64,000 nt of DNA from Microbacterium tenebrionis (GTDB taxonomy: Bacteria; Actinomycetota; Actinomycetes; Actinomycetales; Microbacteriaceae), in assembly GCF_903645325.1 (NCBI RefSeq), contig NZ_CAHJXQ010000001.1, positions 372,001 to 436,000 of the forward strand. Direction: 5' to 3'. The notes under the pieces were generated by a model. The model searched no databases, was not told where the DNA came from, and saw nothing but the letters and a program-made list of their open reading frames with translations. The first letter of the stretch is position 1, and the number at the start of each line of letters is the position of its first letter. The position numbers and the translations under genes were made by a program. Shown here piece by piece: positions 1 through 8,772 of the stretch.

Positions 1-246
1 GTGACCGCGCAGCGCGCGGCAGGGGCGGCCGACGCGGCGGCGCTCGCCGCAGCGGATGCCGCCTCCGGAGCCGTGATCACGGACGCCGAGCCGTGCGCGC
101 TCGCCGCGCGCGTCGCCGCAGCGTCCGGAGCGGTGCTCGTCGAGTGCACGCTCGACGGACTCATGGCGACGGTGCGCGTGGAAGCGGCGTACGCTGGACT
201 TGCTGCCGTCTCCCGAGCCCGCGCAGGGCCGCCCGAGGGATTCTGA
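1..246 (+). CDS. TadE-like protein of the helicase/secretion neighbourhood, 3' part only
   Basis: The window opens inside or at the start of this reading frame, so the N-terminus (normally one membrane helix) is probably missing. What remains is an Ala-rich segment, then PCALAARVAAASGA and a C-terminal RARAGPP motif. This resembles the small TadE-like proteins found between the type II/tad secretion genes and topA in actinobacteria (the Rv3654c group). They are thought to be minor pilin-like components, but their function is not established. The position about 90 bp upstream of topA fits this family. The assignment rests on context and a short motif, so it is moderate. Confidence 0.55.
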   Translation: MTAQRAAGAADAAALAAADAASGAVITDAEPCALAARVAAASGAVLVECTLDGLMATVRVEAAYAGLAAVSRARAGPPEGF

Positions 247-335
247 CGGCATCGACCCGAGACCCGCTCACAGTTCTGCTGTGAACACGCCACGACAGTG
301 GTGTGTATGGTGTGCTTCGAAGAAAGGATGCACCC

Positions 336-3164
336 TTGGCTGAAGGCAAGAAGCTCGTCATCGTCGAGTCCCCGACGAAGATGCGGTCGATTCAGGGATA
401 CCTGGGCGACGACTACGAGGTGCTCAGCTCCGTCGGCCACATCCGCGACCTCGCTGATAAGAAGGACATCCCGGCCGCCGACAAGAAGGCCTACGGCAAG
501 TACTCGATCGACATCGAGAACGGCTTCGACCCCTACTACGTCGTCTCCGACCGCAAGACGAAGACCGTCGCCGAGCTCCGGCGCGCGCTGAAGAGCGCCG
601 ACGAGCTCCTGCTCGCCACGGATGAGGACCGCGAGGGCGAGGCCATCGCGTGGCACCTCCTCGAGACGCTCAAGCCCAAGGTCCCGGTCAAGCGCATGGT
701 GTTCCACGAGATCACCAAGGACGCGATCCAGGCGGCCGTCGGGAACACCCGCGAGCTCGACCTCGCACTCGTCGACGCCCAGGAGACCCGGCGCATCCTC
801 GACCGCCTCTACGGCTGGGACGTCTCGCCCGTGCTCTGGTACAAGGTCAAGACTGGCCTGTCGGCCGGACGCGTGCAGTCAGCGGCGACGCGCATGATCG
901 TCGAGCGCGAGCGCGAGCGCATGGCCTTCGTCTCGGCCGACTACTGGGACGTCGAGGCCTCGGCATCCAGCGGCAGCTCGTTCCGCGTGCGCCTCGTGCG
1001 CGTCGACGGTGGGCAGCTCGCTCGAGGAACCGACTTCGACGACACCGGAAAGCTCAAGAAGGCCGTCGTCGTCCTTTCCGAGAAGGACGCGACAGCCCTC
1101 GCGCACGCCGTTGACGCCGCCGGCGCCGGCACGGTCACCAAGGTCGAGGCCAAGCCGGGCACGCGCAGCCCGTACGCCCCGTTCACGACCTCCACCCTCC
1201 AGCAGGAGGCCGGTCGCAAGCTCTCGATGAGCGCCAAGCAGGCGATGAGCGTGGCCCAGCGCCTGTATGAGAAGGGCTTCATCACCTATATGCGAACCGA
1301 CTCGGTGGCGCTGAGCACCCAGGCGGTGCAGGCGGCGCGCAGCCAGGCGGTCGCGCTGTACGGCGACAGCGCCGTGCCGCTGAAGCCCCGGGTGTACAAG
1401 TCCAAGAGCAAGAACGCGCAGGAAGCGCACGAGGCGATCCGTCCGTCGGGCGAGAACTTCCGCAAGCCCGCTTCCGTGTCCGGCGAACTCGACCGCGAAG
1501 AGCTGCGCCTGTACGACCTGATCTGGAAGCGCACGGTCGCCAGCCAGATGGCCGACGCCAAGTACGAGACCACGACCGTCACGATCGCGGTCGATGCCGA
1601 CGGCCGCAACGCCGAGTTCACGGCATCCGGAACCGTGTACACGTTCAAGGGCTTCCTCGAGGCGTACGAGGAGGGCAAGGACGAGAAGCGCGGCGACGCC
1701 GACGCGGACTCGAACCAGTCTCTCCCTGCCGTCACCGTCGGCGACAAGCTCGCGATGTCGGATGCCGAGGCGAAGGGCCACAAGACGACGCCGAAGCCCC
1801 GCTATACGGAGGCCTCGCTCGTGAAGGCGCTCGAGGAGCACGGGATCGGCCGCCCGTCGACGTTCGCCAGCATCATCGGCACGGTCATCGACCGCGGCTA
1901 CGCCACCAAGCGCGGCCAGGCGCTCGTGCCGACCTGGATGGCGTTCAGCGTCGTCCGGCTGCTCGAGGAGCACTTCTCCGACCTCATCGACTACGACTTC
2001 ACCGCCGCCCTCGAGGACGACCTCGATGCGATCGCCCGCGGCGAGCAGAAGCGCGTCGAATGGCTGCACTCGTTCTACTTCGGCTCGGATGCCCACGTGG
2101 GTCTGCGTCAGGTCGTCGACAACCTCGGCGAGATCGACGCTCGCGCACTGAACTCGACGCGCATCACCGACAACGCCACGCTCCGCTTCGGCAAGTACGG
2201 CCCGTACCTCGAAGTGGTCGACCCGGCCAAGCCCGATGAGCGCGGACGCATCGTGAACGTCCCCGAGGACCTCGCGCCCGACGAGCTCACCGCCGAGAAG
2301 GCGCAGGAGCTCATCGACGCACCGGTCGCCGGCGACCGCGTCCTCGGCGAGAACCCCGAGAACGGGCGCGTCATCGTCGTCAAGGACGGCCGCTACGGAC
2401 CCTACGTGCAGGAGAACCTGCCCGAGGAGGACCCGCAGATCGACGAGGCCACCGGCGAGGTCGTCGAAGCGCCGAAGAAGAAGACGGCGAAGAAGGACGC
2501 ACCCAAGCCTCGGACCGGGTCGCTGTTCCGCTCGATGTCGGTCGACACGGTCGATCTCGACACCGCGCTGAAGCTGCTGAGCCTCCCGCGTGTCGTCGGC
2601 ACCGACCCCGAATCGGGCGACGAGATCACCGCGCAGAACGGCCGGTACGGTCCGTATCTGAAGAAAGGGACGGACTCGCGGTCGCTCGAGAACGAGCAGC
2701 AGATCTTCGACGTGACGCTCGATGAGGCACTGGCGATCTACGCGCAGCCGAAGTACGGCGCCGGCTCCCGCCGGGCGTCCAGCGCGCTCGCCGAGTTCGA
2801 CGCCGACCCGGTCAGCGGCAAGCCGATCCGCGTGCGCGATGGACGCTTCGGGCCGTACGTGACCGACGGTGAGACGAACGTGACGATCCCGCGCGGCCAG
2901 AAGCCCGAGGACGTCACCTTCGAGATCGCTGTCCAGATGCTCGCCGACAAGCGCGCCAAGGGCCCGGCCCCCAAGCGCGGGCCGAAGAAGGCCGCGGCCA
3001 AGGCCCCGGCCAAGAAGGCGGCGACCAAGAACACGGCGGCCAAGAACACGGCGGCCAAGAACACGGCGGCCAAGACGGATGCCGAGAAGGCGGCCGCCCG
3101 TTCGGCTGCGGCGAAGAAGGCCGCCGCGACCCGTGCGGCCAACGCCGCGAAGGCGAAGGCGTGA
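336..3164 (+). CDS. topA: DNA topoisomerase I
   Basis: Type IA topoisomerase (about 942 aa) that relaxes negative supercoils by cutting one strand through a 5'-phosphotyrosine. The TTG start at 336 is chosen because AGAAAGGA sits 7 nt upstream and gives the usual N-terminus MAEGKKLVIVESPTK; an in-frame GTG at 303 lacks such a site. The TOPRIM domain carries LVIVESPTK and acidic DEDRE (from D96). The catalytic Tyr is about residue 318 in GFITYMRTDS. C-terminal topo repeats with GRYGPY/GRFGPY motifs follow, then a Lys/Ala-rich basic tail with a short tandem repeat, as in mycobacterial TopA. The stop overlaps the tmk start, so the two are probably co-transcribed. Confidence 0.97.
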   Translation: MAEGKKLVIVESPTKMRSIQGYLGDDYEVLSSVGHIRDLADKKDIPAADKKAYGKYSIDIENGFDPYYVVSDRKTKTVAELRRALKSADELLLATDEDREGEAIAWHLLETLKPKVPVKRMVFHEITKDAIQAAVGNTRELDLALVDAQETRRILDRLYGWDVSPVLWYKVKTGLSAGRVQSAATRMIVERERERMAFVSADYWDVEASASSGSSFRVRLVRVDGGQLARGTDFDDTGKLKKAVVVLSEKDATALAHAVDAAGAGTVTKVEAKPGTRSPYAPFTTSTLQQEAGRKLSMSAKQAMSVAQRLYEKGFITYMRTDSVALSTQAVQAARSQAVALYGDSAVPLKPRVYKSKSKNAQEAHEAIRPSGENFRKPASVSGELDREELRLYDLIWKRTVASQMADAKYETTTVTIAVDADGRNAEFTASGTVYTFKGFLEAYEEGKDEKRGDADADSNQSLPAVTVGDKLAMSDAEAKGHKTTPKPRYTEASLVKALEEHGIGRPSTFASIIGTVIDRGYATKRGQALVPTWMAFSVVRLLEEHFSDLIDYDFTAALEDDLDAIARGEQKRVEWLHSFYFGSDAHVGLRQVVDNLGEIDARALNSTRITDNATLRFGKYGPYLEVVDPAKPDERGRIVNVPEDLAPDELTAEKAQELIDAPVAGDRVLGENPENGRVIVVKDGRYGPYVQENLPEEDPQIDEATGEVVEAPKKKTAKKDAPKPRTGSLFRSMSVDTVDLDTALKLLSLPRVVGTDPESGDEITAQNGRYGPYLKKGTDSRSLENEQQIFDVTLDEALAIYAQPKYGAGSRRASSALAEFDADPVSGKPIRVRDGRFGPYVTDGETNVTIPRGQKPEDVTFEIAVQMLADKRAKGPAPKRGPKKAAAKAPAKKAATKNTAAKNTAAKNTAAKTDAEKAAARSAAAKKAAATRAANAAKAKA
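3027..3071 (+). repeat. three 15-bp tandem repeats in the topA tail
   Basis: Three identical units AAGAACACGGCGGCC at 3027, 3042 and 3057 encode KNTAA three times in the lysine-rich C-terminal tail of TopA. Identical codons in each unit point to recent duplication by slippage, so copy number may vary between strains. Confidence 0.85.
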
Positions 3165-3799
3165 CGAGGCGCTCCGGCCTCTGGATCACGCTCGAGGGCG
3201 GCGACGGCTCGGGCAAGACGACGCAGGCGGAGCGCCTCGAGCACTGGCTCATCGAAGAAGGGCGCACCGTCGTGCGCACCCGCGAGCCGGGCGGCAGCGA
3301 GGTCGGGCAGCTGATCCGGGAGATCGTACTGCACCACCGCGGCGACATCGCCCCGCGCGCCGAGGCCCTGCTGTATGCCGCCGACCGAGCCCACCATGTC
3401 GCGACCGTTGTGCGACCCGCGCTCGAACGCGGCGAGATCGTACTGCAGGACCGCTACCTCGACTCGTCAGTCGCCTACCAGGGAGCGGGCCGTGTTCTCG
3501 ATGCCACCGAGGTCCGCGACCTGTCGCTGTGGGCCGCCGACGGTGCGCTTCCCGATCTCACGCTGCTGCTCGACCTCGATCCGGCGGCGGCGCGGGCGCG
3601 CCTCGATTCGGCCGACAAGCCGTTCGACCGCCTCGAGGCCGAGAAGGTCGACTTTCACACGCGCGTCCGCGCGGCGTACCTCGCGCTGGCGGATGCCGAG
3701 CCCGAGCGATTCCTCGTCGTGGATGCTGCGGCATCCCCCGACGAGATCGCCGAGGCGATCCGCGCCCGCGTCGCCGCGATCCTGCCTCCCGCCGCCTGA
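3161..3799 (+). CDS. tmk: thymidylate kinase
   Basis: Phosphorylates dTMP to dTDP with ATP in the dTTP pathway. The 212-aa product has the Walker A loop GGDGSGKT at residues 13-20, the dTMP-binding REPGG motif, and the DRYLDSSVAYQGAGR segment typical of bacterial Tmk. The GTG start overlaps the topA stop (GTGA), so translation is likely coupled. The length is normal for the family. holB follows 56 bp downstream, the usual actinobacterial topA-tmk-holB order. Confidence 0.96.
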   Translation: MTRRSGLWITLEGGDGSGKTTQAERLEHWLIEEGRTVVRTREPGGSEVGQLIREIVLHHRGDIAPRAEALLYAADRAHHVATVVRPALERGEIVLQDRYLDSSVAYQGAGRVLDATEVRDLSLWAADGALPDLTLLLDLDPAAARARLDSADKPFDRLEAEKVDFHTRVRAAYLALADAEPERFLVVDAAASPDEIAEAIRARVAAILPPAA

Positions 3800-3855
3800 C
3801 CGCGAGGGCGGGCGGACGCGCAGGTACTGTCGGCAGTGACGGATAGGCTGAGACC

Positions 3856-5010
3856 ATGACCGCGACCCTCGCCCCGTTCCCCTGGGCGGACGTGTGGGGG
3901 CAGGAGGATGCGGTCGACGCGCTGCGGTCGGCGGCAGCCGATCCTGCGGCGCTGTCGCACGCCTGGCTCATCACCGGTCCGCCCGGATCAGGCAGGTCGA
4001 CCCTCGCCTATGCGTTCGCCGCGGCGCTCATCGCCGACGGGCCCGAGGACGAGCAGACCATGCGGCAGGTCCTCGCCGGCACGCACCCCGATCTCACGGC
4101 GCTGCGCACCGACAAGGTCATCATCACGATCAAGGAGGCGCGCGCTCTCGTCGAACGGTCGTACTTCGCGCCATCCGCCGGCCGATATCGCGTGATCGTC
4201 GTCGAAGATGCCGATCGCATGGTCGAGCGCACCTCCAACGTTCTCCTCAAGGCGCTCGAAGAGCCTCCCGAGAAGACCGTCTGGGTGCTGTGCGCCCCGA
4301 GCGAGGCCGATCTGCTGCCGACCATCCGCTCCCGGGTGCGTCCGCTGCGGCTGCGCGAACCCGACGTCGCCGACGTCGCCCGACTCATCGTCGAACGCAC
4401 CGGAGCCTCTCCCGAGGTCGCTGAGCAGGCCGCCCGCCATTCGCAGCGCCACATCGGCATGGCCCAGCGGCTCGCGACCGACGACGCGGCCCGCCCCCGG
4501 CGCGACAGCACCCTGCGATCCGTGCTCTCGGTGCGCGGCGTCGGGACGGCGGTCGAGGTCGCCGGCGAGATCATCCAAGCCGCGACCGACGACGCCAAGG
4601 CGCTCACCGCCGAACGCGATGCGACAGAGCGAGCCTCGCTGCTGCGCACCGTGGGCATCGCAGAGGGGCATGAGGTTCCCCCTGCCGTTCGCGCACAGGT
4701 CTCAGCGCTGGAGGACGATCAGAAGAAGCGCGCGACGCGCAGCCTGCGCGACGGCATCGACCGGGTCCTCACGGACCTGCAGTCGATGTTCCGCGACGTG
4801 ATGATGCTGCAGTACGACCGCGGCGACGACCTCATCAACAGCGAGCTGCGCACCGAGCTCACCGCACTGGCGTCGGCCTGGCCCGTGGCCCGTACCCTGG
4901 TCGTGCTCGACCACCTTGCCGAGACCAGGGATTCCCTGGAGCGCAACGTCGCACCGACGCTGGCGCTGGAGAGTTTGCTCGTGACGATCGCGAGCGGGAG
5001 GAAACCGTGA
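3856..5010 (+). CDS. holB: DNA polymerase III delta' subunit
   Basis: Clamp-loader subunit of the replicative polymerase; helps load the beta sliding clamp. The 384-aa product has an AAA+ fold with GPPGSGRSTL at residues 41-50, where Arg replaces the Walker A Lys, consistent with a delta' subunit that does not hydrolyse ATP. VIVVEDADRMVERTSNVLLKALEEPP is the characteristic box VII region; it is followed by IRSRVRPLRL (SRC-like). Its final codons overlap the next gene (GTGA at 5007). The family call is firm. Confidence 0.94.
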   Translation: MTATLAPFPWADVWGQEDAVDALRSAAADPAALSHAWLITGPPGSGRSTLAYAFAAALIADGPEDEQTMRQVLAGTHPDLTALRTDKVIITIKEARALVERSYFAPSAGRYRVIVVEDADRMVERTSNVLLKALEEPPEKTVWVLCAPSEADLLPTIRSRVRPLRLREPDVADVARLIVERTGASPEVAEQAARHSQRHIGMAQRLATDDAARPRRDSTLRSVLSVRGVGTAVEVAGEIIQAATDDAKALTAERDATERASLLRTVGIAEGHEVPPAVRAQVSALEDDQKKRATRSLRDGIDRVLTDLQSMFRDVMMLQYDRGDDLINSELRTELTALASAWPVARTLVVLDHLAETRDSLERNVAPTLALESLLVTIASGRKP

Positions 5011-6572
5011 ACACTCGACAGACTTCTCGCCTGCGACGGCTCGCGACGATCACGGCCGGGCTGGTCGCGGCGTCCATGATGCTGAGCGGATGCCTGTACT
5101 CGATGATCCCCGAAGGGGCCCAGCCCCGCCCCTCGGTCACGAACACTCCCGACACCGAGGGCGTGCCGGCCGAACTGCTGCCGTTCTACGAGCAGACGCT
5201 GGAGTGGACGGCCTGCGACCGGGGAGGCGCGACCTTCGACTGCACGTACGTCACGGCGCCGCTCGACTGGGAGAACCCCGGCGACGGTGAGATCCGGTTG
5301 TCGGTCGTGCGCCATCAGGCCAGCGGCACGCCGGTCGGATCGCTGCTGACGAACCCGGGCGGACCGGGAGCCAGCGGCCGGGACTTCATCCTCGACAGCT
5401 TGAGCTACGCCGTCAGCGCCGACCTCGCCGACGCATACGACGTCATCGGATTCGACCCCCGCGGCGTCGGCGATTCCACCGCGGTGCGCTGCTTCGACGC
5501 CGCCGGCATGGACGCGTACCTCTACGACATCCCGGCGGCGCCGCGCGGCACGGACGAGTGGGAGGCCGAATTGACCGAGCGCAACAAGGCGTTCGCCGAA
5601 GCGTGCGACGCGAACAGCGACGGCATCCTGCCCTTCATCACCACTGTGAACTCCGCCCGCGAAATGGATCTCATCCGCGCGGTCCTCGGCGACAAGCAGC
5701 TCAACTACCTGGGCTATTCGTACGGCACGTTCCTCGGCGCGACGTACGCGAACCTCTATCCCGAGAAGGCGGGGCGACTCGTGCTGGACGGCGCGATCGA
5801 CCCGGCGGTCTCGGGCATCGAGGTCGGCACCACGCAGGCCCTCGGCTTCGAATCCGCGCTGCGCGCGTACATGCAGGACTGTCTAGACTCCGGGTCGTGC
5901 CCGTTCAATGGAACGCTCGACGAGGCGATGGCCGACCTCGGCGCTCTGCTCGCCGCCGTCGACCGCACCCCGCTCGAGAACGGCGACGGCCGGATGCTCG
6001 GCGCCGACTCCCTCATGACCGCGATCATCGCCGCGCTCTACTCCGCCGACAGCTGGCCGTACCTCACTCAGGCGCTCGACGAGGCTCTGCAGGGCGATCC
6101 GTACACGGCGTTCGTCCTCGCCGATTTCTACAACGCCCGCGAGGACGGCGCCTACCTCGACAATTCCAGCGAGGCGTTCCGCGCCTACAACTGCATGGAC
6201 TACCCGGTCGAGGACGACCAGGCCGCCCAGGACGCGGCGGACGCGAAGATCGCTGAGGGCGCCCCGACGATCGCGCCGTACTGGAGCGGCCCGGACCCCT
6301 GCGAGGTGTGGCCGTACCCGCCCACCGGAACCCGCGGAGAGATCCATGCCGCCGGCGCAGGCCCCATCCTCGTCGTCGGCACGACCAACGATCCCGCGAC
6401 CCCGTACGAGTGGTCGGTGTCGCTGGCGGACCAGCTGGAGGAGGGCGTGCTCATCACCCGAGTGGGCGAGGGGCACACCGGCTACAACAAGGGCAACAGC
6501 TGCGTGGATTCCGCGGTCGACGCGTACTTCCTGGACGACACCGTGCCCTCCGGCGACGTGAAGTGCGAGTGA
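5007..6572 (+). CDS. secreted alpha/beta-hydrolase, tripeptidyl aminopeptidase type (S33)
   Basis: 521-aa exported hydrolase. The N-terminus has basic residues, a hydrophobic stretch and a lipobox-like LSGC, so it is probably a membrane-anchored lipoprotein. The alpha/beta-hydrolase core has NPGGPG (oxyanion region), IGFDPRGVG, and the nucleophile elbow GYSYGTFLG with Ser at about residue 238. A C-terminal TAP-like domain contains GTTNDPATPY and the catalytic-His region GEGHTGYN. Relatives cleave N-terminal tripeptides or act on proline peptides; the substrate here is unknown. It starts within the holB stop. Confidence 0.85.
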   Translation: MNTRQTSRLRRLATITAGLVAASMMLSGCLYSMIPEGAQPRPSVTNTPDTEGVPAELLPFYEQTLEWTACDRGGATFDCTYVTAPLDWENPGDGEIRLSVVRHQASGTPVGSLLTNPGGPGASGRDFILDSLSYAVSADLADAYDVIGFDPRGVGDSTAVRCFDAAGMDAYLYDIPAAPRGTDEWEAELTERNKAFAEACDANSDGILPFITTVNSAREMDLIRAVLGDKQLNYLGYSYGTFLGATYANLYPEKAGRLVLDGAIDPAVSGIEVGTTQALGFESALRAYMQDCLDSGSCPFNGTLDEAMADLGALLAAVDRTPLENGDGRMLGADSLMTAIIAALYSADSWPYLTQALDEALQGDPYTAFVLADFYNAREDGAYLDNSSEAFRAYNCMDYPVEDDQAAQDAADAKIAEGAPTIAPYWSGPDPCEVWPYPPTGTRGEIHAAGAGPILVVGTTNDPATPYEWSVSLADQLEEGVLITRVGEGHTGYNKGNSCVDSAVDAYFLDDTVPSGDVKCE

Positions 6573-6663
6573 GCGCCCCTGGCGTGGCACGACGCATCGG
6601 GTGATTTCGCGGTGACGGTGCGGACAGGGTAAGATTCTTGATCGTGCCGCTTTCGCAGCGCAC

Positions 6664-6738
6664 GCCCCGATAGCTCAGTGGTAGAGCATTCCACTCGTAA
6701 TGGAAAGGCCGTCAGTTCAATCCTGACTCGGGGCTCCA
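6664..6738 (+). tRNA. tRNA-Thr (anticodon CGU)
   Basis: Complete cloverleaf. Acceptor GCCCCGA pairs with TCGGGGC; the D arm is GCTC/GAGC. The anticodon stem TTCCA/TGGAA encloses loop CTCGTAA, so the anticodon is CGT. The T loop is TTCAATC. The 3' CCA is encoded at 6736-6738. A -10-like TAAGAT lies about 30 bp upstream. Confidence 0.96.
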
Positions 6739-6740
6739 CA

Positions 6741-6771
6741 GGTCCCGTGACGCGTCCCGCGTCACGGGACC
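6741..6771 (+). terminator. hairpin terminator after tRNA-Thr
   Basis: Perfect 14-bp stem GGTCCCGTGACGCG / CGCGTCACGGGACC with a 3-nt loop, starting 2 bp after the CCA of the tRNA and followed by a weak TTCGCTTTC tract. Likely ends the tRNA transcript. Confidence 0.8.
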
Positions 6772-6807
6772 TTCGCTTTCGTCCGAGCGCCCGCGTACGC
6801 TCGAGAC

Positions 6808-7392
6808 ATGGGCAGAGCACTTCTCATCGTCGACGTGCAGAACGACTTCACCGAGGGCGGGGCGCTCGCGGTGACCGGAGGGGATGCCGTCGCATCCGCG
6901 GTCTCGGAGCTCCTCGCCGCGCACCGAGCCGAGTACGACGTCATCGTGGCGTCGCGCGACTGGCACGACCCGGCCGGCGACAACGGCGGGCACTTCGCCG
7001 ATGACCCCGACTACGTCGACACCTGGCCGGTGCACTGCGTCGCGGACACTGACGGCGCCGCCTACGATCCGCTGCTGGTGACCGAGGCCGTCACGCACCA
7101 TGTGCGCAAGGGGCAGGGCGCCCCGGCGTACTCGATGTTCGAGGGCGTGACGGACGACGGAGCGACGACGGCCACGATCCTGCAGGACCACGGCATCCTC
7201 AGCGCGGACGTCGTCGGCATCGCGACGGATCACTGCGTGCGCGCTACTGCACTCGACGCGATCGCGCACGGCGTGCACGTGCACATCCTCACCGACCTCG
7301 TCGCCGGAGTCGGGGCGGAGTCGAGCGCGGCGGCGCTGGGCGAGCTCGCACACGCCGGCGCGGAGCTCGTCGAGAGTGGTTCGCGGCGGTGA
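6808..7392 (+). CDS. pncA: nicotinamidase (isochorismatase family)
   Basis: Hydrolyses nicotinamide to nicotinate for NAD salvage; cytoplasmic. The 194-aa product has the catalytic triad of the family: Asp9 in LIVDVQNDF, Lys101 in HVRKGQG and the nucleophile Cys143 in GIATDHCVRAT. The metal-binding region SRDWHDP...HFADDPDY...WPVHC fits nicotinamidase rather than a general isochorismatase. Length is normal. The family would also include the target that activates pyrazinamide in mycobacteria. It is followed closely by the IMPACT-family gene. Confidence 0.9.
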   Translation: MGRALLIVDVQNDFTEGGALAVTGGDAVASAVSELLAAHRAEYDVIVASRDWHDPAGDNGGHFADDPDYVDTWPVHCVADTDGAAYDPLLVTEAVTHHVRKGQGAPAYSMFEGVTDDGATTATILQDHGILSADVVGIATDHCVRATALDAIAHGVHVHILTDLVAGVGAESSAAALGELAHAGAELVESGSRR

Positions 7393-7438
7393 CGGCACGC
7401 TTGGACAGCGGCGACCTGGCGTGGATGCCCGGGCAGGC

Positions 7439-8098
7439 ATGAGCGGGTCCCGCCCTTCCACGATCGCCCGCGTCGTTGATCACGAGCTCGTGATCAAGAA
7501 GTCGCGCTTCATCGCCCGGATCGCACCGGTGTCGTCGCCCGAGGATGCTGATGTCGTGATCGCCGCGGTCAGGAAGCAGTCGTGGGATGCTCGGCACCAC
7601 TGCTCGGCGCAGATCACGGGCCCGCTGGGCGAACGCGCGCGCTCATCGGACGACGGAGAGCCGTTGGGGACGGCGGGAGTACCGATGCTCGAGGTTCTGC
7701 GCCGACGGGAGCTGACCGACGTCGTGGCGGTCGTGACGCGCTACTTCGGCGGCGTGAAGCTCGGCGCCGGAGGGCTGGTGCGCGCATACTCGTCATCCGT
7801 GTCGGAGGCTCTCGACCTCGCGACCGTCCTCGACCGGCGGATGCTCACCGCCGTCGAGGTGAACGTTCCGCACGTCGACGCGGGACGCTTCGACAATCTG
7901 CTGCGCGAGTGGGTGCACAGGCGGGGTGGGGCTCTCGACGAGCCCGTCTATGCGGCGGCGGCGTCGTTCGTGGTGTGGGTGCGGCCGGAGGTGGTGCCAG
8001 AGCTGGCCGCGGCGATCGCGGAAGCCTCGGCGGGGGCGGGGACGGGCCCGCCGGCCGGTGTCGAGAAGCTCATCGACGTGCCCAGGGGTGCGTCATGA
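7439..8098 (+). CDS. IMPACT/YigZ family protein (UPF0029)
   Basis: About 219-aa protein with the UPF0029 N-terminal domain: KKSRFIARIAPV, HHCSAQI, SSDDGEPLGTAGVPML and TRYFGGVKLGAGGLVRAYS are diagnostic. A smaller C-terminal DUF1949-like segment follows. Eukaryotic IMPACT regulates Gcn2; the bacterial role is not settled. The ATG at 7439 gives MSGSRPSTIARVVDHELVIKKSRF, matching the family start; an in-frame GTG at 7376 would overlap pncA and add 21 residues without similarity. No strong RBS decides between them. Confidence 0.88.
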   Translation: MSGSRPSTIARVVDHELVIKKSRFIARIAPVSSPEDADVVIAAVRKQSWDARHHCSAQITGPLGERARSSDDGEPLGTAGVPMLEVLRRRELTDVVAVVTRYFGGVKLGAGGLVRAYSSSVSEALDLATVLDRRMLTAVEVNVPHVDAGRFDNLLREWVHRRGGALDEPVYAAAASFVVWVRPEVVPELAAAIAEASAGAGTGPPAGVEKLIDVPRGAS

Positions 8099-8102
8099 GC
8101 GG

Positions 8103-8402
8103 TCACGTCCCCGGCTGCACCGTGACGGTCAGGGCGATCGGCGGCAGCTGGGACGTCGGGCTCAGGTCGATGCGGCGAACGCCGCAGTCGGCGCAGACGA
8201 CGTAGAGGATCGTCCCCTCGCTCGTCGCGTGCCGGGACTCCACGTCCCAGCCGTGCTCGTGCGTGCCGTCATCGACGAGCGGCTCGAGATCGTCGACAAG
8301 ACGGACCCCGATGCGCGAGCCACGCTGCTGAACACGCGCCTTGCCGAATCGGCCGCGTACCCGCGGTTGACGAACCATGACGGGGAGGGATGGCACCTGC
8401 AC
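8103..8402 (-). CDS. small hypothetical protein, 5' end probably truncated
   Basis: The C-terminal two thirds look like a conserved small actinobacterial protein: HGWDVESRHATSEG, then YVVCADCGVRRIDL with a CxxC pair that could bind zinc. The upstream part (about 8271-8402) is Arg-rich, matches nothing I recognise, and lies antisense to the better-conserved CGNR remnant. The true start was therefore probably lost or lies within that region. The gene converges on the IMPACT-family gene with 4 bp between stops. Function unknown. Confidence 0.4.
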   Translation of the reverse strand: MQVPSLPVMVRQPRVRGRFGKARVQQRGSRIGVRLVDDLEPLVDDGTHEHGWDVESRHATSEGTILYVVCADCGVRRIDLSPTSQLPPIALTVTVQPGT

Positions 8403-8630
8403 TACCGCGACGATGTGTGCCGTCGATGCCGTTCGTTCTGCGAGCGATCATCAACCTCGGAACGGCGCTGCATCTCGTGACGCGGGGGATGGACAGGCAT
8501 CGGTCGATGCCAGGCTCCACCGTGCACCAACGTGGTCGCCGATGTGACGCGCAACGGCCGGCAGAGGTTCTGCTCCGTTCGCTGCGCGAACCGTGCGGCC
8601 GTGCGTCGTCACCGCGCGCGCGGCGTCTGA
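8253..8630 (+). pseudogene. remnant of a CGNR zinc-finger regulator, truncated and frameshifted
   Basis: Pieces of a CGNR-type DNA-binding protein can be read in two frames. Frame 1 from 8253 gives LVRAVIDERLEIVDK and then NHDGEGWHLHYRDDV. The next 80 bp fit the -1 frame (FVLRAIINLGTALHLVTRGM). From about 8500 the first frame resumes with the zinc finger CTNVVADVTRNGRQ, RFCSVRCANRAAVRRHRARG, and a stop at 8628. Staying in frame 1 meets a TGA at 8478. The 5' half of the gene is missing. These features make it a decayed copy, unless the two offsets are sequencing errors. Confidence 0.7.
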
Positions 8631-8664
8631 GCTCCGGGGCCGTCGACGCTGCCACCGAGCGCCA

Positions 8665-8736
8665 GTTCGCGCGAGACGACTTTCTGTTGAAGTCGGTCAA
8701 CGGCGTGACCTCCTGGCAGGTGCCGCATCTCTTCAT
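8665..8736 (-). pseudogene. N-terminal fragment of a CxxC-containing protein
   Basis: ATG at 8736 begins MKRCGTCQEVTPLTDFNRKS, which resembles the N-terminal zinc-binding block of small phage- or HNH-associated proteins (KRCxxC...L..F..). The expected second CxxC does not follow; similarity is lost after about 24 codons, where the sequence abuts the CGNR remnant. Probably a truncated relic next to the tRNA 3' end. Confidence 0.4.
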
Positions 8737-8772
8737 GCGCAGACGGTATCGCTGAGGTCTGACTTTGTGCGG

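Noticed and set aside
879-2096. 405-codon open frame antisense to topA
   Set aside because: Arg/Gly/Leu-rich translation with no motif; typical shadow of a GC-rich gene with biased third positions.
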